Source: Jannaschia pagri (GTDB lineage Bacteria; Pseudomonadota; Alphaproteobacteria; Rhodobacterales; Rhodobacteraceae). Taken from it: a stretch of DNA of 64,000 nucleotides. Below are positions 20,631-29,188 of the stretch, piece after piece (within the stretch, counting starts at the first letter, position 1; the number at the start of each line of letters is the position of its first letter). The notes under the pieces are model-generated. The model saw only the letters and a list, made by a program, of their open reading frames with translations, was not told where the DNA came from and did no database searches. Location of the stretch: the NCBI RefSeq assembly GCF_019655435.1, contig NZ_BPFH01000006.1:1-64000 (forward strand), written 5' to 3'. The position numbers and the translations under genes were made by a program.

Positions 20631-21335
20631 ATGCCACAACGGGATCGTCCTTTGCTCGCGGTGTTGATCGATGCCGACAACATTCCGGCGAAATATGCTG
20701 AGGCTATCCTCAAGGAAATCACGGGGCTTGGGGAGCCTGCGCTGCGCCGAGTCTATGGCGACTGGTCGGGAGGTCACCTGAAGGGCTGGTCGGACAAGGT
20801 GTTGGAACTCGGCCTGGTGGCCCATCAAGAGACGGCCAATACGAAAGGCAAGAATGCCTCTGACATTGGTCTGGTGATCGACGCGATGGATATACTCCAT
20901 GCCGGGCGGTTCGATGGCTTTGTCTTGGTGTCATCGGACAGTGACTTCACGCGCCTGGCCAGCCGCATTCGCGAGGAGGGGCTGGAGGTGATCGGCATCG
21001 GCGAAGCGAAGGCGCCCGAGAGCCTGCGCAAGGTCGTCAACCGGTTCATTCAAATCGAGAACCTGGTGGACGAACCCGTCCCGCACACCCAAGGCAAGAG
21101 CGGTAAGCAAAAGCCGCAGGATGCCCTGCCGCTTATCCTGCGCGCCATGGACCGCATGGATCAGGACGATGATTGGTACGCCTTGGGCGCACTGGGCAGT
21201 CAGATCACGGCGGAAGTAACGGACTTCGATACGCGCACCTACGGCAAACGCAAGTTGAGTGACCTGGTGGCGGAGATCAAACGTCTGGAAATGCGCAAGC
21301 AAGGCACGCAGATGATGGTGCGCCGTTTGGATTAA
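20631..21335 (+). CDS. NYN-domain (PIN-like) protein with LOTUS/OST-HTH domain
   Basis: This 234-residue protein joins an N-terminal NYN nuclease-like domain to a C-terminal LOTUS-type winged helix. The NYN acidic residues are visible in LAVLIDADNIPAKY, DIGLVIDAMDI and VSSDSDFTRLASRI. The C-terminal part (about 160-234, LRAMDRMDQDDDWYALGALG) resembles OST-HTH domains that bind RNA. This suggests an RNase acting on structured RNA, known in outline for related proteins but with unknown targets here. ATG 20631 has a weak purine-rich ribosome site. It follows the RTX pair by 37 bases on the same strand. Confidence 0.88.
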   Translation: MPQRDRPLLAVLIDADNIPAKYAEAILKEITGLGEPALRRVYGDWSGGHLKGWSDKVLELGLVAHQETANTKGKNASDIGLVIDAMDILHAGRFDGFVLVSSDSDFTRLASRIREEGLEVIGIGEAKAPESLRKVVNRFIQIENLVDEPVPHTQGKSGKQKPQDALPLILRAMDRMDQDDDWYALGALGSQITAEVTDFDTRTYGKRKLSDLVAEIKRLEMRKQGTQMMVRRLD

Positions 21336-21390
21336 CTGGCATGGCCATGGCGCGGATGGTTCGGACCTGGCCGCGAAGGCCGCCGTTTTG

Positions 21391-21870
21391 CTAACCCGCC
21401 GCAGGCTTTGACGGGCTGTCCGAAGCCGCAAAACGCAACCGCAGTTCCCGCAAAACAGGGATCGCGGCCCGAATGCGGTCGCTCCCCAAATCACCCACCG
21501 CGTCGCGGAGGATCGGACGGATGGCGCTGAGCGCATCGTCCCGGGACCGCGCCCCGGATCCCGAAATCGCCACGCGCTTGCGTCTGGCATCGTCCCAGTC
21601 GGGACGGATGTGGATGTGGCCCGCCCATTCCAGTTTTGTCAGCGTATTGGTCATCGCGCCGCGTGTGACGTGAAAGATGCGGGCCAGTTCGGCGGGCGTC
21701 CGTTCCTCGCGATGTTCGGCGAGGTAGTTGAGGACGACAAAGTGCGACAGCTCCATCCCCTTGGGCAGGGCGCGGCTGAGGCGTCCTCGGATCAGTTGAT
21801 CCGCCGTCAGCAGTTCACTGAACAGCGCTGTGGCCAGTTGGTCGGTTGCCTCGCTCACGGGCCGTCCCAT
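21391..21870 (-). CDS. MarR-family transcriptional regulator
   Basis: This 159-residue winged-helix regulator has the MarR layout: an N-terminal dimerisation helix, SHFVVLNYLAEH leading into the DNA-binding domain, then TPAELARIFHVTRGAMTNTL (helix-turn-helix) and HIHIRPDWDDARRKRVAIS (the wing with the conserved DxRxxxV pattern). It overlaps the end of the nitrilase gene by 16 bases on the same strand, so the two are probably co-transcribed. Ligand and targets are unknown. Confidence 0.9.
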   Translation of the reverse strand: MGRPVSEATDQLATALFSELLTADQLIRGRLSRALPKGMELSHFVVLNYLAEHREERTPAELARIFHVTRGAMTNTLTKLEWAGHIHIRPDWDDARRKRVAISGSGARSRDDALSAIRPILRDAVGDLGSDRIRAAIPVLRELRLRFAASDSPSKPAAG

Positions 21871-22685
21871 CCGGGTTCAGCCGTGACCGACGGAATGCGC
21901 GCGCGGGTCCGGGCCACTTCGGTCGGGTCGATGTCGACGCAATAGGCGCCCGGCTCGGTTCCCGCATCGAGCAAAACCTCCCCCCAGGGGGCAACCACCA
22001 TGGAGTGACCATGGGTCCTCAGAACCTGCTCCTCGGTCACTTGATGCTGACCGGTTTGGCCGGGGGCGATGACGAAACTGCCGGTCTCAATGGCACGGGC
22101 GCGCAGCAGCACTTCCCAATGGGCGGCGCCCGTCGTCGCGGTGAAGGCCGCTGGAACGGTCAGAAAGGACGCGCCGGCCTGGGCCAGCCGCCGGTAAAGT
22201 GTTGGAAACCGCAGGTCATAGCAAATCGACATGCCGACCTTGCCCCAAGCCGTCTCGGCCAGGGTAGCGCGGGTGCCGGGGCGGTACCCTGCCGATTCGC
22301 GGAAAGTTTCGGTCTCGCTGACGGTAACGTCGAACATGTGGATCTTGTCATAGCGCGCGGTGATCCGCCCCGCAGGATCGATCAAGAAGGACCGGTTGGC
22401 CAAGCGCCCCTCTGGATCAGCCGTGCGCAAGGCCAGCGACCCGATCAGCAGCCAGATTCCATGCTCGGCCGCTTTGGCGGTCAGCGCGGCAAGCGTGGGG
22501 TCCCGTGCTTCGGGGCGGAGGACGGTTTTCTGGTGGGCGCGGTTGAACGACAGGCAATTCGACACCTCTGGCGTCAAGACGAACTCGGCCCCTTGCGTCA
22601 CGGCGACGTCCAGGTGGCGTATTATGTGCGACAGGTTGGCCTCAGGGTCGTCCGTCGCCGTCAGTTGGAGCAGACCGAGGCGCAT
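21855..22685 (-). CDS. Carbon-nitrogen hydrolase (nitrilase superfamily, Nit1/YafV-like)
   Basis: This 276-residue cytoplasmic amidase has the Glu-Lys-Cys triad: Glu in EFVLTPEVSN, Lys in RYDKIHMFD and Cys in GMSICYDLRFP. The sequence resembles Nit1-type deaminated-glutathione amidases. Its direct coupling to a glutaredoxin gene (ATG 22685 shares its A with the grxC stop) fits glutathione-related repair, but the substrate is inferred. In this group grxC and the nitrilase commonly sit together. Confidence 0.9.
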   Translation of the reverse strand: MRLGLLQLTATDDPEANLSHIIRHLDVAVTQGAEFVLTPEVSNCLSFNRAHQKTVLRPEARDPTLAALTAKAAEHGIWLLIGSLALRTADPEGRLANRSFLIDPAGRITARYDKIHMFDVTVSETETFRESAGYRPGTRATLAETAWGKVGMSICYDLRFPTLYRRLAQAGASFLTVPAAFTATTGAAHWEVLLRARAIETGSFVIAPGQTGQHQVTEEQVLRTHGHSMVVAPWGEVLLDAGTEPGAYCVDIDPTEVARTRARIPSVTAEPGWDGP

Positions 22686-22942
22686 CAGTCTGCCAACAAC
22701 GCGTCGAGTTTGCCCGCATCCTCCAACGCGTAGAGATCATCGCAGCCGCCCACATGGGTGTCCCCGATGAAGATTTGCGGCGTGGTCCGACGCCCATTGG
22801 CCCGCTGCAGCATCTCGGCCCGCGCGCCGGGCTGACGAGCGGTGTCGATTTCGCGGACCTGCGCACCCTTCGAGGCCAAAAGGCGCAACGCGGCGGTGCA
22901 GAAACCACACAGGGGTTGCGTATAGACATCGACGGCTTTCAT
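22685..22942 (-). CDS. grxC: Glutaredoxin 3
   Basis: Class I glutaredoxin of 85 residues that reduces disulfides and glutathione mixed disulfides. The active site in VDVYTQPLCGFCTAA is CGFC rather than the usual CPYC. Glutathione-binding elements RTTPQIFIGDTHVGGCDDL are intact, with cis-Pro in TTPQIF. It lies downstream of comF and overlaps the nitrilase gene by one base. The CGFC motif keeps both cysteines, so activity is expected. Confidence 0.93.
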   Translation of the reverse strand: MKAVDVYTQPLCGFCTAALRLLASKGAQVREIDTARQPGARAEMLQRANGRRTTPQIFIGDTHVGGCDDLYALEDAGKLDALLAD

Positions 22943-22981
22943 GGGACAACTCCTTCGCGGCTTTGCCCTTCTTACATGCGC

Positions 22982-23725
22982 TTAGCCGTCCTTCGCAACG
23001 CGGGCCAACATCAGCGCGGTAATCCGTCTCGCCCCCGCAGCATTCAGCGCCTCAGCGCAGGCCGCGAGGGTTGCGCCCGAGGTCATGACATCATCCACCA
23101 GAGCCACGTGGCAGTCGGTCACCGGGTCACCGCCGGCTGTAATCGCGCCTGAGACGTTCTCAAACCGGTCGCGCGTGCCCTTGTGGTCTTGGCTGGGCGT
23201 CGGGCGGGTGCGGGCCAAAGCCTGCGGTGCGAACCGCCCGTCGGTGAGGCGGGCTAAGCTGCGCGCGATCAAGGCAGATTGGTTGTAGCGCCGTTTGAGC
23301 AGGCGCCAGCGGTGAATGGGGACAGGGACGAACACGGTGTGCTGATCCACGAGGTCGCGGGATCGGCGCAGCATCCAACGGGCCGCTGTTTCGGCCAGTT
23401 CCGTGCGGTCACCGTGTTTCAGCGCCAGAACCATTCGCCGCCCGGCTCCTCCGTAGGACAGCACCGCGCGGCCTTCGTCCCAGGGGCGCGCGAACGTCAA
23501 GCAGTCGTCGCATCGGTTCGGTGCGCCATCCCCTGCGCCAGGCAGAGAGGTGCCGCAGAGATCACAGGCCGCCCCACTGATAAACGGGGTTTCCGCCCAG
23601 CAAGACGGGCAGAGGGCATAAGCTTCCTCCACCCGCGCATCGCAGAGCGCGCAGGTCTGCGGGTAGAGAATATCGCGTAACCCGGTCGCACCCCGCACCG
23701 CCAACCTTTGCAATGCGGGTCCCAT
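22982..23725 (-). CDS. comF: ComF-family phosphoribosyltransferase-like protein
   Basis: The 247-residue protein begins with a double zinc finger (CALCDARV, CPSCW, CDLCGTSL, CDDC) followed by a phosphoribosyltransferase domain with the PRPP loop VALVDDVMTSGATL. ComF proteins are linked to DNA uptake in competent bacteria, and the domain is widespread in non-competent ones. It is divergent from the methyltransferase gene with a start-to-start overlap zone of about 20 bases. The gene name is by family only. Confidence 0.88.
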   Translation of the reverse strand: MGPALQRLAVRGATGLRDILYPQTCALCDARVEEAYALCPSCWAETPFISGAACDLCGTSLPGAGDGAPNRCDDCLTFARPWDEGRAVLSYGGAGRRMVLALKHGDRTELAETAARWMLRRSRDLVDQHTVFVPVPIHRWRLLKRRYNQSALIARSLARLTDGRFAPQALARTRPTPSQDHKGTRDRFENVSGAITAGGDPVTDCHVALVDDVMTSGATLAACAEALNAAGARRITALMLARVAKDG

Positions 23726-23742
23726 CGCCTAACTCCGTTCAT

Positions 23743-24561
23743 ATGCAGCAAGAGACTTTGACAGACCGCGCGGCCCTGCTGCGACATCGGGCCCGTGCTT
23801 TTGCCGCCCCGGATACCGGGGCATGGTTCCTGCACGACGCGGCGCGGGATGAGATCCAAGAAAGACTGCGAGACGTTAACAGAACGTTTACGAAGCCGGT
23901 GATTGTGACCGGACACCCGCATGTCTGGGACGGTCTGATCCCCGATGCCCGTATCGTGCCCGATACACCCGTTCTGGATTTGGAGCCGGGGCAGCATGAC
24001 CTGGTGATACACGGGATGTCTCTGCATTGGGCCGACGACCCGGTGGGGCAAATCATCCAGTGCCGTCGTGCGCTCCGTCCCGACGGTTTGTTCCTCTCGG
24101 CGGCCCTTGGCGGCGAAACCCTGGCAGAGTTGCGGATCGCCCTGGCCGAAGCCGAAACCATGGTGACTGGAGGGCTTAGCCCCCGCGTGGCCCCCATGGC
24201 CGAGGTGCGCGACATGGGGGCGCTGCTGCAACGGGCGGGGCTCGCGCTGCCAGTGGCGGATCGCTTGCCGCTTCGGACGCGCTATGGGTCGATCTGGCGG
24301 CTGATGCGGGACCTGCGGGCCATGGGTGAAACAAATGCCTTGGCCGCCCGTCACAGAAAGACGCCGAAACGTGAACTGTTTGCGACTGCGGACCGTATAT
24401 ACCAAAACACCTTCGCGGACGGGGATGGCCTGCGCGCGACTTTCGAAATGATCTTCCTGACGGGGTGGGCCCCGTCCGACGATCAGCCCAAACCCTTGCG
24501 GCCCGGTTCGGCCCAAGCACGGCTGGCCGACGCCCTGGGGGTCAAGGAACAGGGGACCTGA
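23743..24561 (+). CDS. SAM-dependent methyltransferase (BioC/NDUFAF5-like)
   Basis: This 272-residue class I methyltransferase-like protein starts TDRAALLRHRARAF. Motifs include VIVTGHPHVWDGL in place of a canonical glycine loop and DLVIHGMSLHWADDP, similar to the BioC and NDUFAF5 family, in which NDUFAF5 hydroxylates a complex I arginine. The typical SAM-binding GxGxG is not obvious, so activity may differ from ordinary methyl transfer. I chose ATG 23743. An ATG ten codons upstream overlaps comF. Confidence 0.8.
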   Translation: MQQETLTDRAALLRHRARAFAAPDTGAWFLHDAARDEIQERLRDVNRTFTKPVIVTGHPHVWDGLIPDARIVPDTPVLDLEPGQHDLVIHGMSLHWADDPVGQIIQCRRALRPDGLFLSAALGGETLAELRIALAEAETMVTGGLSPRVAPMAEVRDMGALLQRAGLALPVADRLPLRTRYGSIWRLMRDLRAMGETNALAARHRKTPKRELFATADRIYQNTFADGDGLRATFEMIFLTGWAPSDDQPKPLRPGSAQARLADALGVKEQGT

Positions 24562-24565
24562 GACA

Positions 24566-25657
24566 ATGAACATGATGCCCGCCACAAATCTGCCCCATGC
24601 GCCCGCCGATCACCCAAAGGTCCGCATGGGCAAAATCGGTGTTCTCTTGGCAAACCTCGGCACGCCAGACGGATACGATTATTGGTCGATGCGGCGGTAT
24701 CTGAATGAGTTTTTGTCGGACCGGCGGGTGATCGACTACTCACCCTGGCTGTGGCAGCCGCTGCTCCAGGGGATCATCCTGACGAAGCGTCCGTTTTCGT
24801 CCGGGGCGGCTTACAAGTCGATCTGGAACGAGGCCCAGGGCGAATCGCCGCTGGCAACGATCACCAAAGCGCAGACCGCCAAGATGGCCGAGCGGATGCA
24901 GGAGGCGTTTGGCGAAGATGTCGTCGTCGATTACTGCATGCGCTATGGCAACCCGTCGACCAAATCCAAGGTCGAGCAGATGCAGGCGGCGGGCTGCACG
25001 AAGATCGTGTTTTTCCCGCTGTATCCCCAGTACGCCGGGGCGACGACGGCGACCGCAAACGATCAATTTTTCCGGTCGTTGATGTCCCTGAAATGGCAAC
25101 CACCCGTTCGGACCGTGCCAGCATATTCGGACGATCCGCGGTACATCGAGGCCCTGGCGCAATCAGTCGAGCGTGCCTACGCCGCAGCCGACACCAAGCC
25201 CGAGATTCTGGTCTGTTCCTACCATGGTGTGCCGAAGCGCTACCTGATGGAGGGAGACCCCTACCACTGTCAGTGCCAAAAGGCGACGCGTCTGCTGCGG
25301 GAACGGCTCGGCTGGGACAAGAGCGAGATCATCACGACCTTCCAGTCAAAGTTCGGTCCCGAGGAATGGCTCAAGCCCTATACGGTCGAAGAGGTGGCGC
25401 GCTTGGCGGAAGAGGACGGCAAGAAAAACATCGCTGTGATTGCGCCTGCTTTCTCAGCCGATTGCATCGAGACCTTGGAAGAGATCAATGAAGAGATCAA
25501 AGAGAGCTTCGAGGAAGCGGGCGGCGAGCACTTCACCTATATCCCGTGTCTGAACGATGATGACGCGCATATGGATGCGCTGGCCCAAATCGTCATTGAA
25601 AACCTGTCTGGGTGGATTGAGCCTCGTCACGCGCAGCAGGCTGCCGCGGCGGAGTAA
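24566..25657 (+). CDS. hemH: Ferrochelatase
   Basis: Ferrochelatase inserts ferrous iron into protoporphyrin IX, the last step of protoheme synthesis. The 363-residue protein shows KIGVLLANLGTPDGYDYW near the N-terminus, the catalytic His in VCSYHGVPKRYL, and the conserved acidic segment DCIETLEEINEE. The N-terminal 25 residues precede the fold and could be shortened to an internal start. It lies a few bases after the methyltransferase gene and probably shares its transcript. Confidence 0.97.
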   Translation: MNMMPATNLPHAPADHPKVRMGKIGVLLANLGTPDGYDYWSMRRYLNEFLSDRRVIDYSPWLWQPLLQGIILTKRPFSSGAAYKSIWNEAQGESPLATITKAQTAKMAERMQEAFGEDVVVDYCMRYGNPSTKSKVEQMQAAGCTKIVFFPLYPQYAGATTATANDQFFRSLMSLKWQPPVRTVPAYSDDPRYIEALAQSVERAYAAADTKPEILVCSYHGVPKRYLMEGDPYHCQCQKATRLLRERLGWDKSEIITTFQSKFGPEEWLKPYTVEEVARLAEEDGKKNIAVIAPAFSADCIETLEEINEEIKESFEEAGGEHFTYIPCLNDDDAHMDALAQIVIENLSGWIEPRHAQQAAAAE

Positions 25658-26072
25658 GCGACGCAGATCCGGCCTCGAGCGGTCGCTGGCCTGTGCGCGC
25701 TCGTTGGGTGTGGCCTGCTTCGGGCCTGCGCCCAGACGGATGGCGCTCCGGGCAGGCTGACGACGTGTTCCCTCGTGCATGGCGTGTATGAGAGGTCGTT
25801 ACTGCGGTTTGAGAGAGGATCGTTGCGGGCGCAGGGAAAGTCGAAAGCTGACCGCAGGTGCTCAAATGCTGATGTCGCTCTTTGAGAACCCCAATGCGAA
25901 ATTGCAGAAGGTCTCTTTTACCTTGCGAGACGTTCAAGCTCCGTCCGGCAGGTCGAATAAAATCTCAATCGTGTGAGATATACGACCAATTGACGATGGT
26001 CTTAAAATAAAAACTGGCGGGTCGGCCGTGTGAGTGAACCGGACCCGCCAGAGGTATGTGCACATTTTCTAC
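25658..26072. other. Gene-free stretch after hemH
   Basis: About 415 bases with no supported gene. The composition shifts to more AT from about 25,860. A small hairpin (ATCTCA/TGAGAT, 25962-25979) and, further right, the terminator of the 41-codon minus-strand gene are visible. I see no terminator for hemH that I would defend. Confidence 0.5.
26002..26051 (-). terminator. Intrinsic terminator of the 41-codon gene
   Basis: On the minus strand CTGGCGGGTC (26051-26042) pairs perfectly with GACCCGCCAG (26023-26014), and an extra inner CGG/CCG helix is possible. It is followed by TTTTTATTTT. It begins about 22 bases after the stop of the small gene. Confidence 0.9.
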
Positions 26073-26198
26073 TTAGCTGACGGGGCGACCGGCAAAAGTG
26101 CGGGTGCCAACGCGGACTTCCATGAGCCCGTTCTTCAGCATCTGAACGAACACACCCTGAATAGACAGGTGGTTCCCGATGGTAATAGTCCTAAGCAT
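26073..26198 (-). CDS. Small basic protein of 41 residues
   Basis: A short but well-supported gene: GGAGGA lies six bases before ATG 26198 (GGAGGAAGCTGG-ATG), the frame ends at TAA, and a strong intrinsic terminator follows. The product begins MLRTITIGNHLSIQGVFVQ and ends VGTRTFAGRPVS, mostly beta-strand-like with alternating hydrophobic residues, no signal peptide and a net positive charge. I do not know its function. Isolated position with its own terminator implies an independent transcript. Confidence 0.75.
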   Translation of the reverse strand: MLRTITIGNHLSIQGVFVQMLKNGLMEVRVGTRTFAGRPVS

Positions 26199-26307
26199 CC
26201 AGCTTCCTCCGACTGGCTGTGAGTGATTCATAAATATGTCATACAACGCCCACGTCACCCCCTAAAATGCGACAATCCTGTGCAAACTGCGAAGAGTGTT
26301 TAGAAAG

Positions 26308-26712
26308 TTACAACCAGTCGCGCAAAATTGACACCAATGGAATGTCTGCGGCCGGCATTGCGTATTTTTTGAGCTCCGCCGGGCGGACCCAAGCCAATGC
26401 CTGCCCCTCTCGGGATTGGACCTGACCGGTCCATTTGCGGCACACAAACAGTGGCATTAGCAGGTGAAAGCTATCGTACGAGTGTGAAGCAAAGGTTAAC
26501 GGCGCCAGGCAGGATGCCCAGGTGTCGATGCCTAGCTCCTCTTGGAGTTCACGGATCAGCGCCGCTTCCGGGGTTTCGCCCGCCTCAACCTTGCCCCCCG
26601 GAAATTCCCAGAGACCTGCCATGGATTTGCCCTCTGGGCGTTGGGCCAACAGGACACGCCCGTCGCGGTCTACAAGCGCCACGGCGGATACAAGAACGAT
26701 AGGGTCGGTCAC
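26308..26712 (-). CDS. mutT: 8-oxo-dGTP diphosphatase MutT (Nudix)
   Basis: MutT hydrolyses 8-oxo-dGTP so that it is not incorporated into DNA. The Nudix box is complete: G-x5-E-x7-RE-x2-EE-x-G in GGKVEAGETPEAALIRELQE followed by ELGI. Downstream FASHSYDSFHLLMPLFVCR and AWVRPAEL are MutT-like. The frame is open further upstream, but GTG 26712 has AGGAGA seven bases before it and lies 16 bases after the argJ stop, so it is the likely start (134 residues). It is the last gene of the parvulin-argJ-mutT operon. Confidence 0.92.
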   Translation of the reverse strand: MTDPIVLVSAVALVDRDGRVLLAQRPEGKSMAGLWEFPGGKVEAGETPEAALIRELQEELGIDTWASCLAPLTFASHSYDSFHLLMPLFVCRKWTGQVQSREGQALAWVRPAELKKYAMPAADIPLVSILRDWL

Positions 26713-26728
26713 GGATGTCTCCTGCGGA

Positions 26729-28159
26729 TCAAGATCTGTAGTCCGCATTAATCTCGACGTAACGGTAGGTGAGGTCGCAGGTCCACATGGTGTCCGATGC
26801 AGATCCCATACCAAGATCTACGGCGAGCAAGATGTGATCGCGCGCCATGTAGGCGGCGCCGGCCTCTTCGGCGTAGCTGTCCGCGCGCTGCCCGCCTTCG
26901 GCCACTACGATGTCGCCGAAGCAAATGCGCAGCTTGTCCCGGTCCGCACGGGCGCCGGACTTGCCGACGGCCATGACGACACGGCCCCAATTGGGGTCTT
27001 CGCCAGCGATTGCTGTCTTAACCAAGGGGCTGTTGGCGATCGCGCTGGCGACGCGACGGGCGTCCAAGGCGTTGGCCGCGCTGGTGACCGACACCTCGAC
27101 CAGCTTGGTGGCCCCTTCGCCGTCCTTGACGATTTGCAGGGCAAGATCCTTAAACACCTCGCCCAACGCGTCCTTAAACGCACGACCGGCACGCGTCCGG
27201 GCGGTCTTGATTTCCGCGTGATCGGCCTGACCGGTGGCGGCGACGATCAGCGTGTCGGACGTGGAGGTGTCGCCATCGACCGTGATCGCGTTGAAGGTCG
27301 ACTTCGTGAGATCCGACACCATCGTTTGCAGCGCGCGTGCCCCGACCTTGGCATCGGTAAAGACGTAAGCGAGCATCGTCGCCATATCCGGCGCGATCAT
27401 GCCGGAGCCTTTGGCAAAGCCGGAGATCGTGACCGGTGTTCCATCAAGATCAACGGTTCTCGTGGCGCCTTTCGGGAACGTGTCCGTGGTCATGATGGCC
27501 CGCGCAGCATCGCCCATGCCGTCGCTGGTGAGCCCCTTGGCTAAGGTGTCGAGCGCGCCAGTGATGCGGTCAGAAGGCAACGGCTCCCCGATCACGCCGG
27601 TGGACGCGGTCAACACCCGCGCGGGGGGCAGACCGATGGCTTGGCCGGTGGCGTGGCAGATGGCCGTGACAGCCCCGGCCCCCGCCGTGCCCGTAAAGGC
27701 GTTCGCATTGCCGGAGTTTACCAAGAGCGCCCAACCGCCCGATCCGTCCTGGGTGGCCTTGAGTTTGGCCTGACAGTCGAGGACCGCAGCCGACCGCGTG
27801 GCGGAGCGAGTAAAGACCCCGGCGACCGAGGTGCCGGGAGCAAGATCGGCCAACATCACATCGGTGCGCCCCTGATACTTCACTCCCACCTGAGCGGTCG
27901 AAAAGCGGACGCCAGGAATGGCGGGCAAGTCCGGAAAATCGGGGGCCAGGGGCGAAACCAAAGGCCCCTTCGGCGCGGCAAGCCGTGCTTCCAGGGCGGC
28001 GATTTGGGCCAACAGATCCTTTTTCTTCGGTTCTGCTTTGGTCTTCGTGGCTTTCTTCGCCCGCTTCATCGCCTTGGCCGACAGTTTCTCGGACTTTGGC
28101 GATGCCTTGGTTTTCTTGATCTTGGTTTTCTTTCCCGATTTTCCCGACGCTTTGCCCAT
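26729..28159 (-). CDS. argJ: Bifunctional ornithine/N-acetylglutamate acetyltransferase ArgJ with Lys-rich N-terminus
   Basis: ArgJ recycles acetyl groups between N-acetylornithine and glutamate in arginine synthesis and can also use acetyl-CoA. It is made as a precursor that cleaves itself before the Thr of MIAPDMATML (Thr261). The substrate segment TVDGDTSTSDT follows. The 476-residue protein is longer than usual because the first 65 or so residues form a Lys/Ala-rich, probably disordered and then helical leader; the conserved fold begins near VSPLAPDFPDL. ATG 28159 is four bases from the parvulin stop. Confidence 0.95.
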   Translation of the reverse strand: MGKASGKSGKKTKIKKTKASPKSEKLSAKAMKRAKKATKTKAEPKKKDLLAQIAALEARLAAPKGPLVSPLAPDFPDLPAIPGVRFSTAQVGVKYQGRTDVMLADLAPGTSVAGVFTRSATRSAAVLDCQAKLKATQDGSGGWALLVNSGNANAFTGTAGAGAVTAICHATGQAIGLPPARVLTASTGVIGEPLPSDRITGALDTLAKGLTSDGMGDAARAIMTTDTFPKGATRTVDLDGTPVTISGFAKGSGMIAPDMATMLAYVFTDAKVGARALQTMVSDLTKSTFNAITVDGDTSTSDTLIVAATGQADHAEIKTARTRAGRAFKDALGEVFKDLALQIVKDGEGATKLVEVSVTSAANALDARRVASAIANSPLVKTAIAGEDPNWGRVVMAVGKSGARADRDKLRICFGDIVVAEGGQRADSYAEEAGAAYMARDHILLAVDLGMGSASDTMWTCDLTYRYVEINADYRS

Positions 28160-28162
28160 GGG

Positions 28163-28993
28163 TTACTCCGTCAAAAGGTCCGTGTCGCGGATCAATGCGG
28201 CATCGGGTGTGATGTCACGCCGGACGATTTCCGCCTCTGCGGTGAGCCGTTCCACTTCAGCGTCGACGGCGGCCGAGCGCAGGGTTTGCTCCAACTCCCC
28301 CCGGACCTGGGTCAGCGGTGGGGCGTCTTTGCTGCGCGCATCGTTGAGCTTGACCACGTGCCAGCCGAACTGCGTCTGAACCGGGGGGCTGATCTGTCCG
28401 GGTTCCAGCTCCAAGACGGCGGCCTCGAACGGGGGGACCATCATGCCCGTGCCGAACCAGCCCAACTGCCCGCCGTTGGGTCCCGACGGTCCGGTGGACC
28501 GCTCCCGCGCCAGTTCCGCGAAATCAGCGCCGCCTTCCAATTCGACCACCAGTGCTTGGGCTTCTTCCTCGGTTTCCACGAGGATGTGGCTGGCGTTGAA
28601 CTCCGTCTCCGGCTCCGTGCTGCCGTAGCTTTCGTCATAGGCCGCCTGCAGCGCTTCGTCCGAGATGGTTTGCCCAGCGGCCCGGTCAATCACGCGGCCC
28701 GCCAAAAAGGCGCGTGCCTCGTTTTCCAGCCCGATCTCATCGGCAGAGGACAGGTCGGTGCGCGCCGCATCGGCTAGGACCTGCTGCTGGATCAATTGCT
28801 CCAACATCCCGTTATAAAGAACGTCGTCGGGCAGTTGCTGGTATTGCTCCGGCAGTCGGCTGCGCATGGCAATCATATGGCCCAGCGTGATGTCGGTGCC
28901 ATTGACGGTTGCCAAGACGGTTGAGGCATCCTGGGCCTGAACGGGGGCGGCCAGGGCAAGGGCCAGCGCGGCCCCAGTCAGTAGTCGTTGCAT
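28163..28993 (-). CDS. Periplasmic peptidyl-prolyl isomerase (parvulin, PrsA/SurA type)
   Basis: A secreted foldase of 276 residues. The signal peptide MQRLLTGAALALALAAPVQA is followed by a SurA-like N-terminal helical domain and a PpiC parvulin domain (about 130-225), with FNASHILVETEEEAQ, GGQLGWFGTGMM and QFGWHVVKLND. It would assist folding of exported proteins. It is divergent from secA across a 195-base gap, an arrangement that suits a shared role in export. I chose ATG 28993 for the clean signal peptide. Confidence 0.93.
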   Translation of the reverse strand: MQRLLTGAALALALAAPVQAQDASTVLATVNGTDITLGHMIAMRSRLPEQYQQLPDDVLYNGMLEQLIQQQVLADAARTDLSSADEIGLENEARAFLAGRVIDRAAGQTISDEALQAAYDESYGSTEPETEFNASHILVETEEEAQALVVELEGGADFAELARERSTGPSGPNGGQLGWFGTGMMVPPFEAAVLELEPGQISPPVQTQFGWHVVKLNDARSKDAPPLTQVRGELEQTLRSAAVDAEVERLTAEAEIVRRDITPDAALIRDTDLLTE

Positions 28994-29188
28994 CGGGGAT
29001 TGTCCTTTCCGGCACGGTGGCCGTTCATTTCCTGCGTCCCAGGGGCGTTCGTTGACACCCATTGGCGCGCCACTTAAGTGCGCAAGAGGCAATTTTCACC
29101 GCGCCCACAAGGGCACTGACACCGTCTTTCCCAAAGTGATATGGGGCCATCGGGCGGTCGGCAAGGGCGCGAAGGGCAAGGTTTAGAC

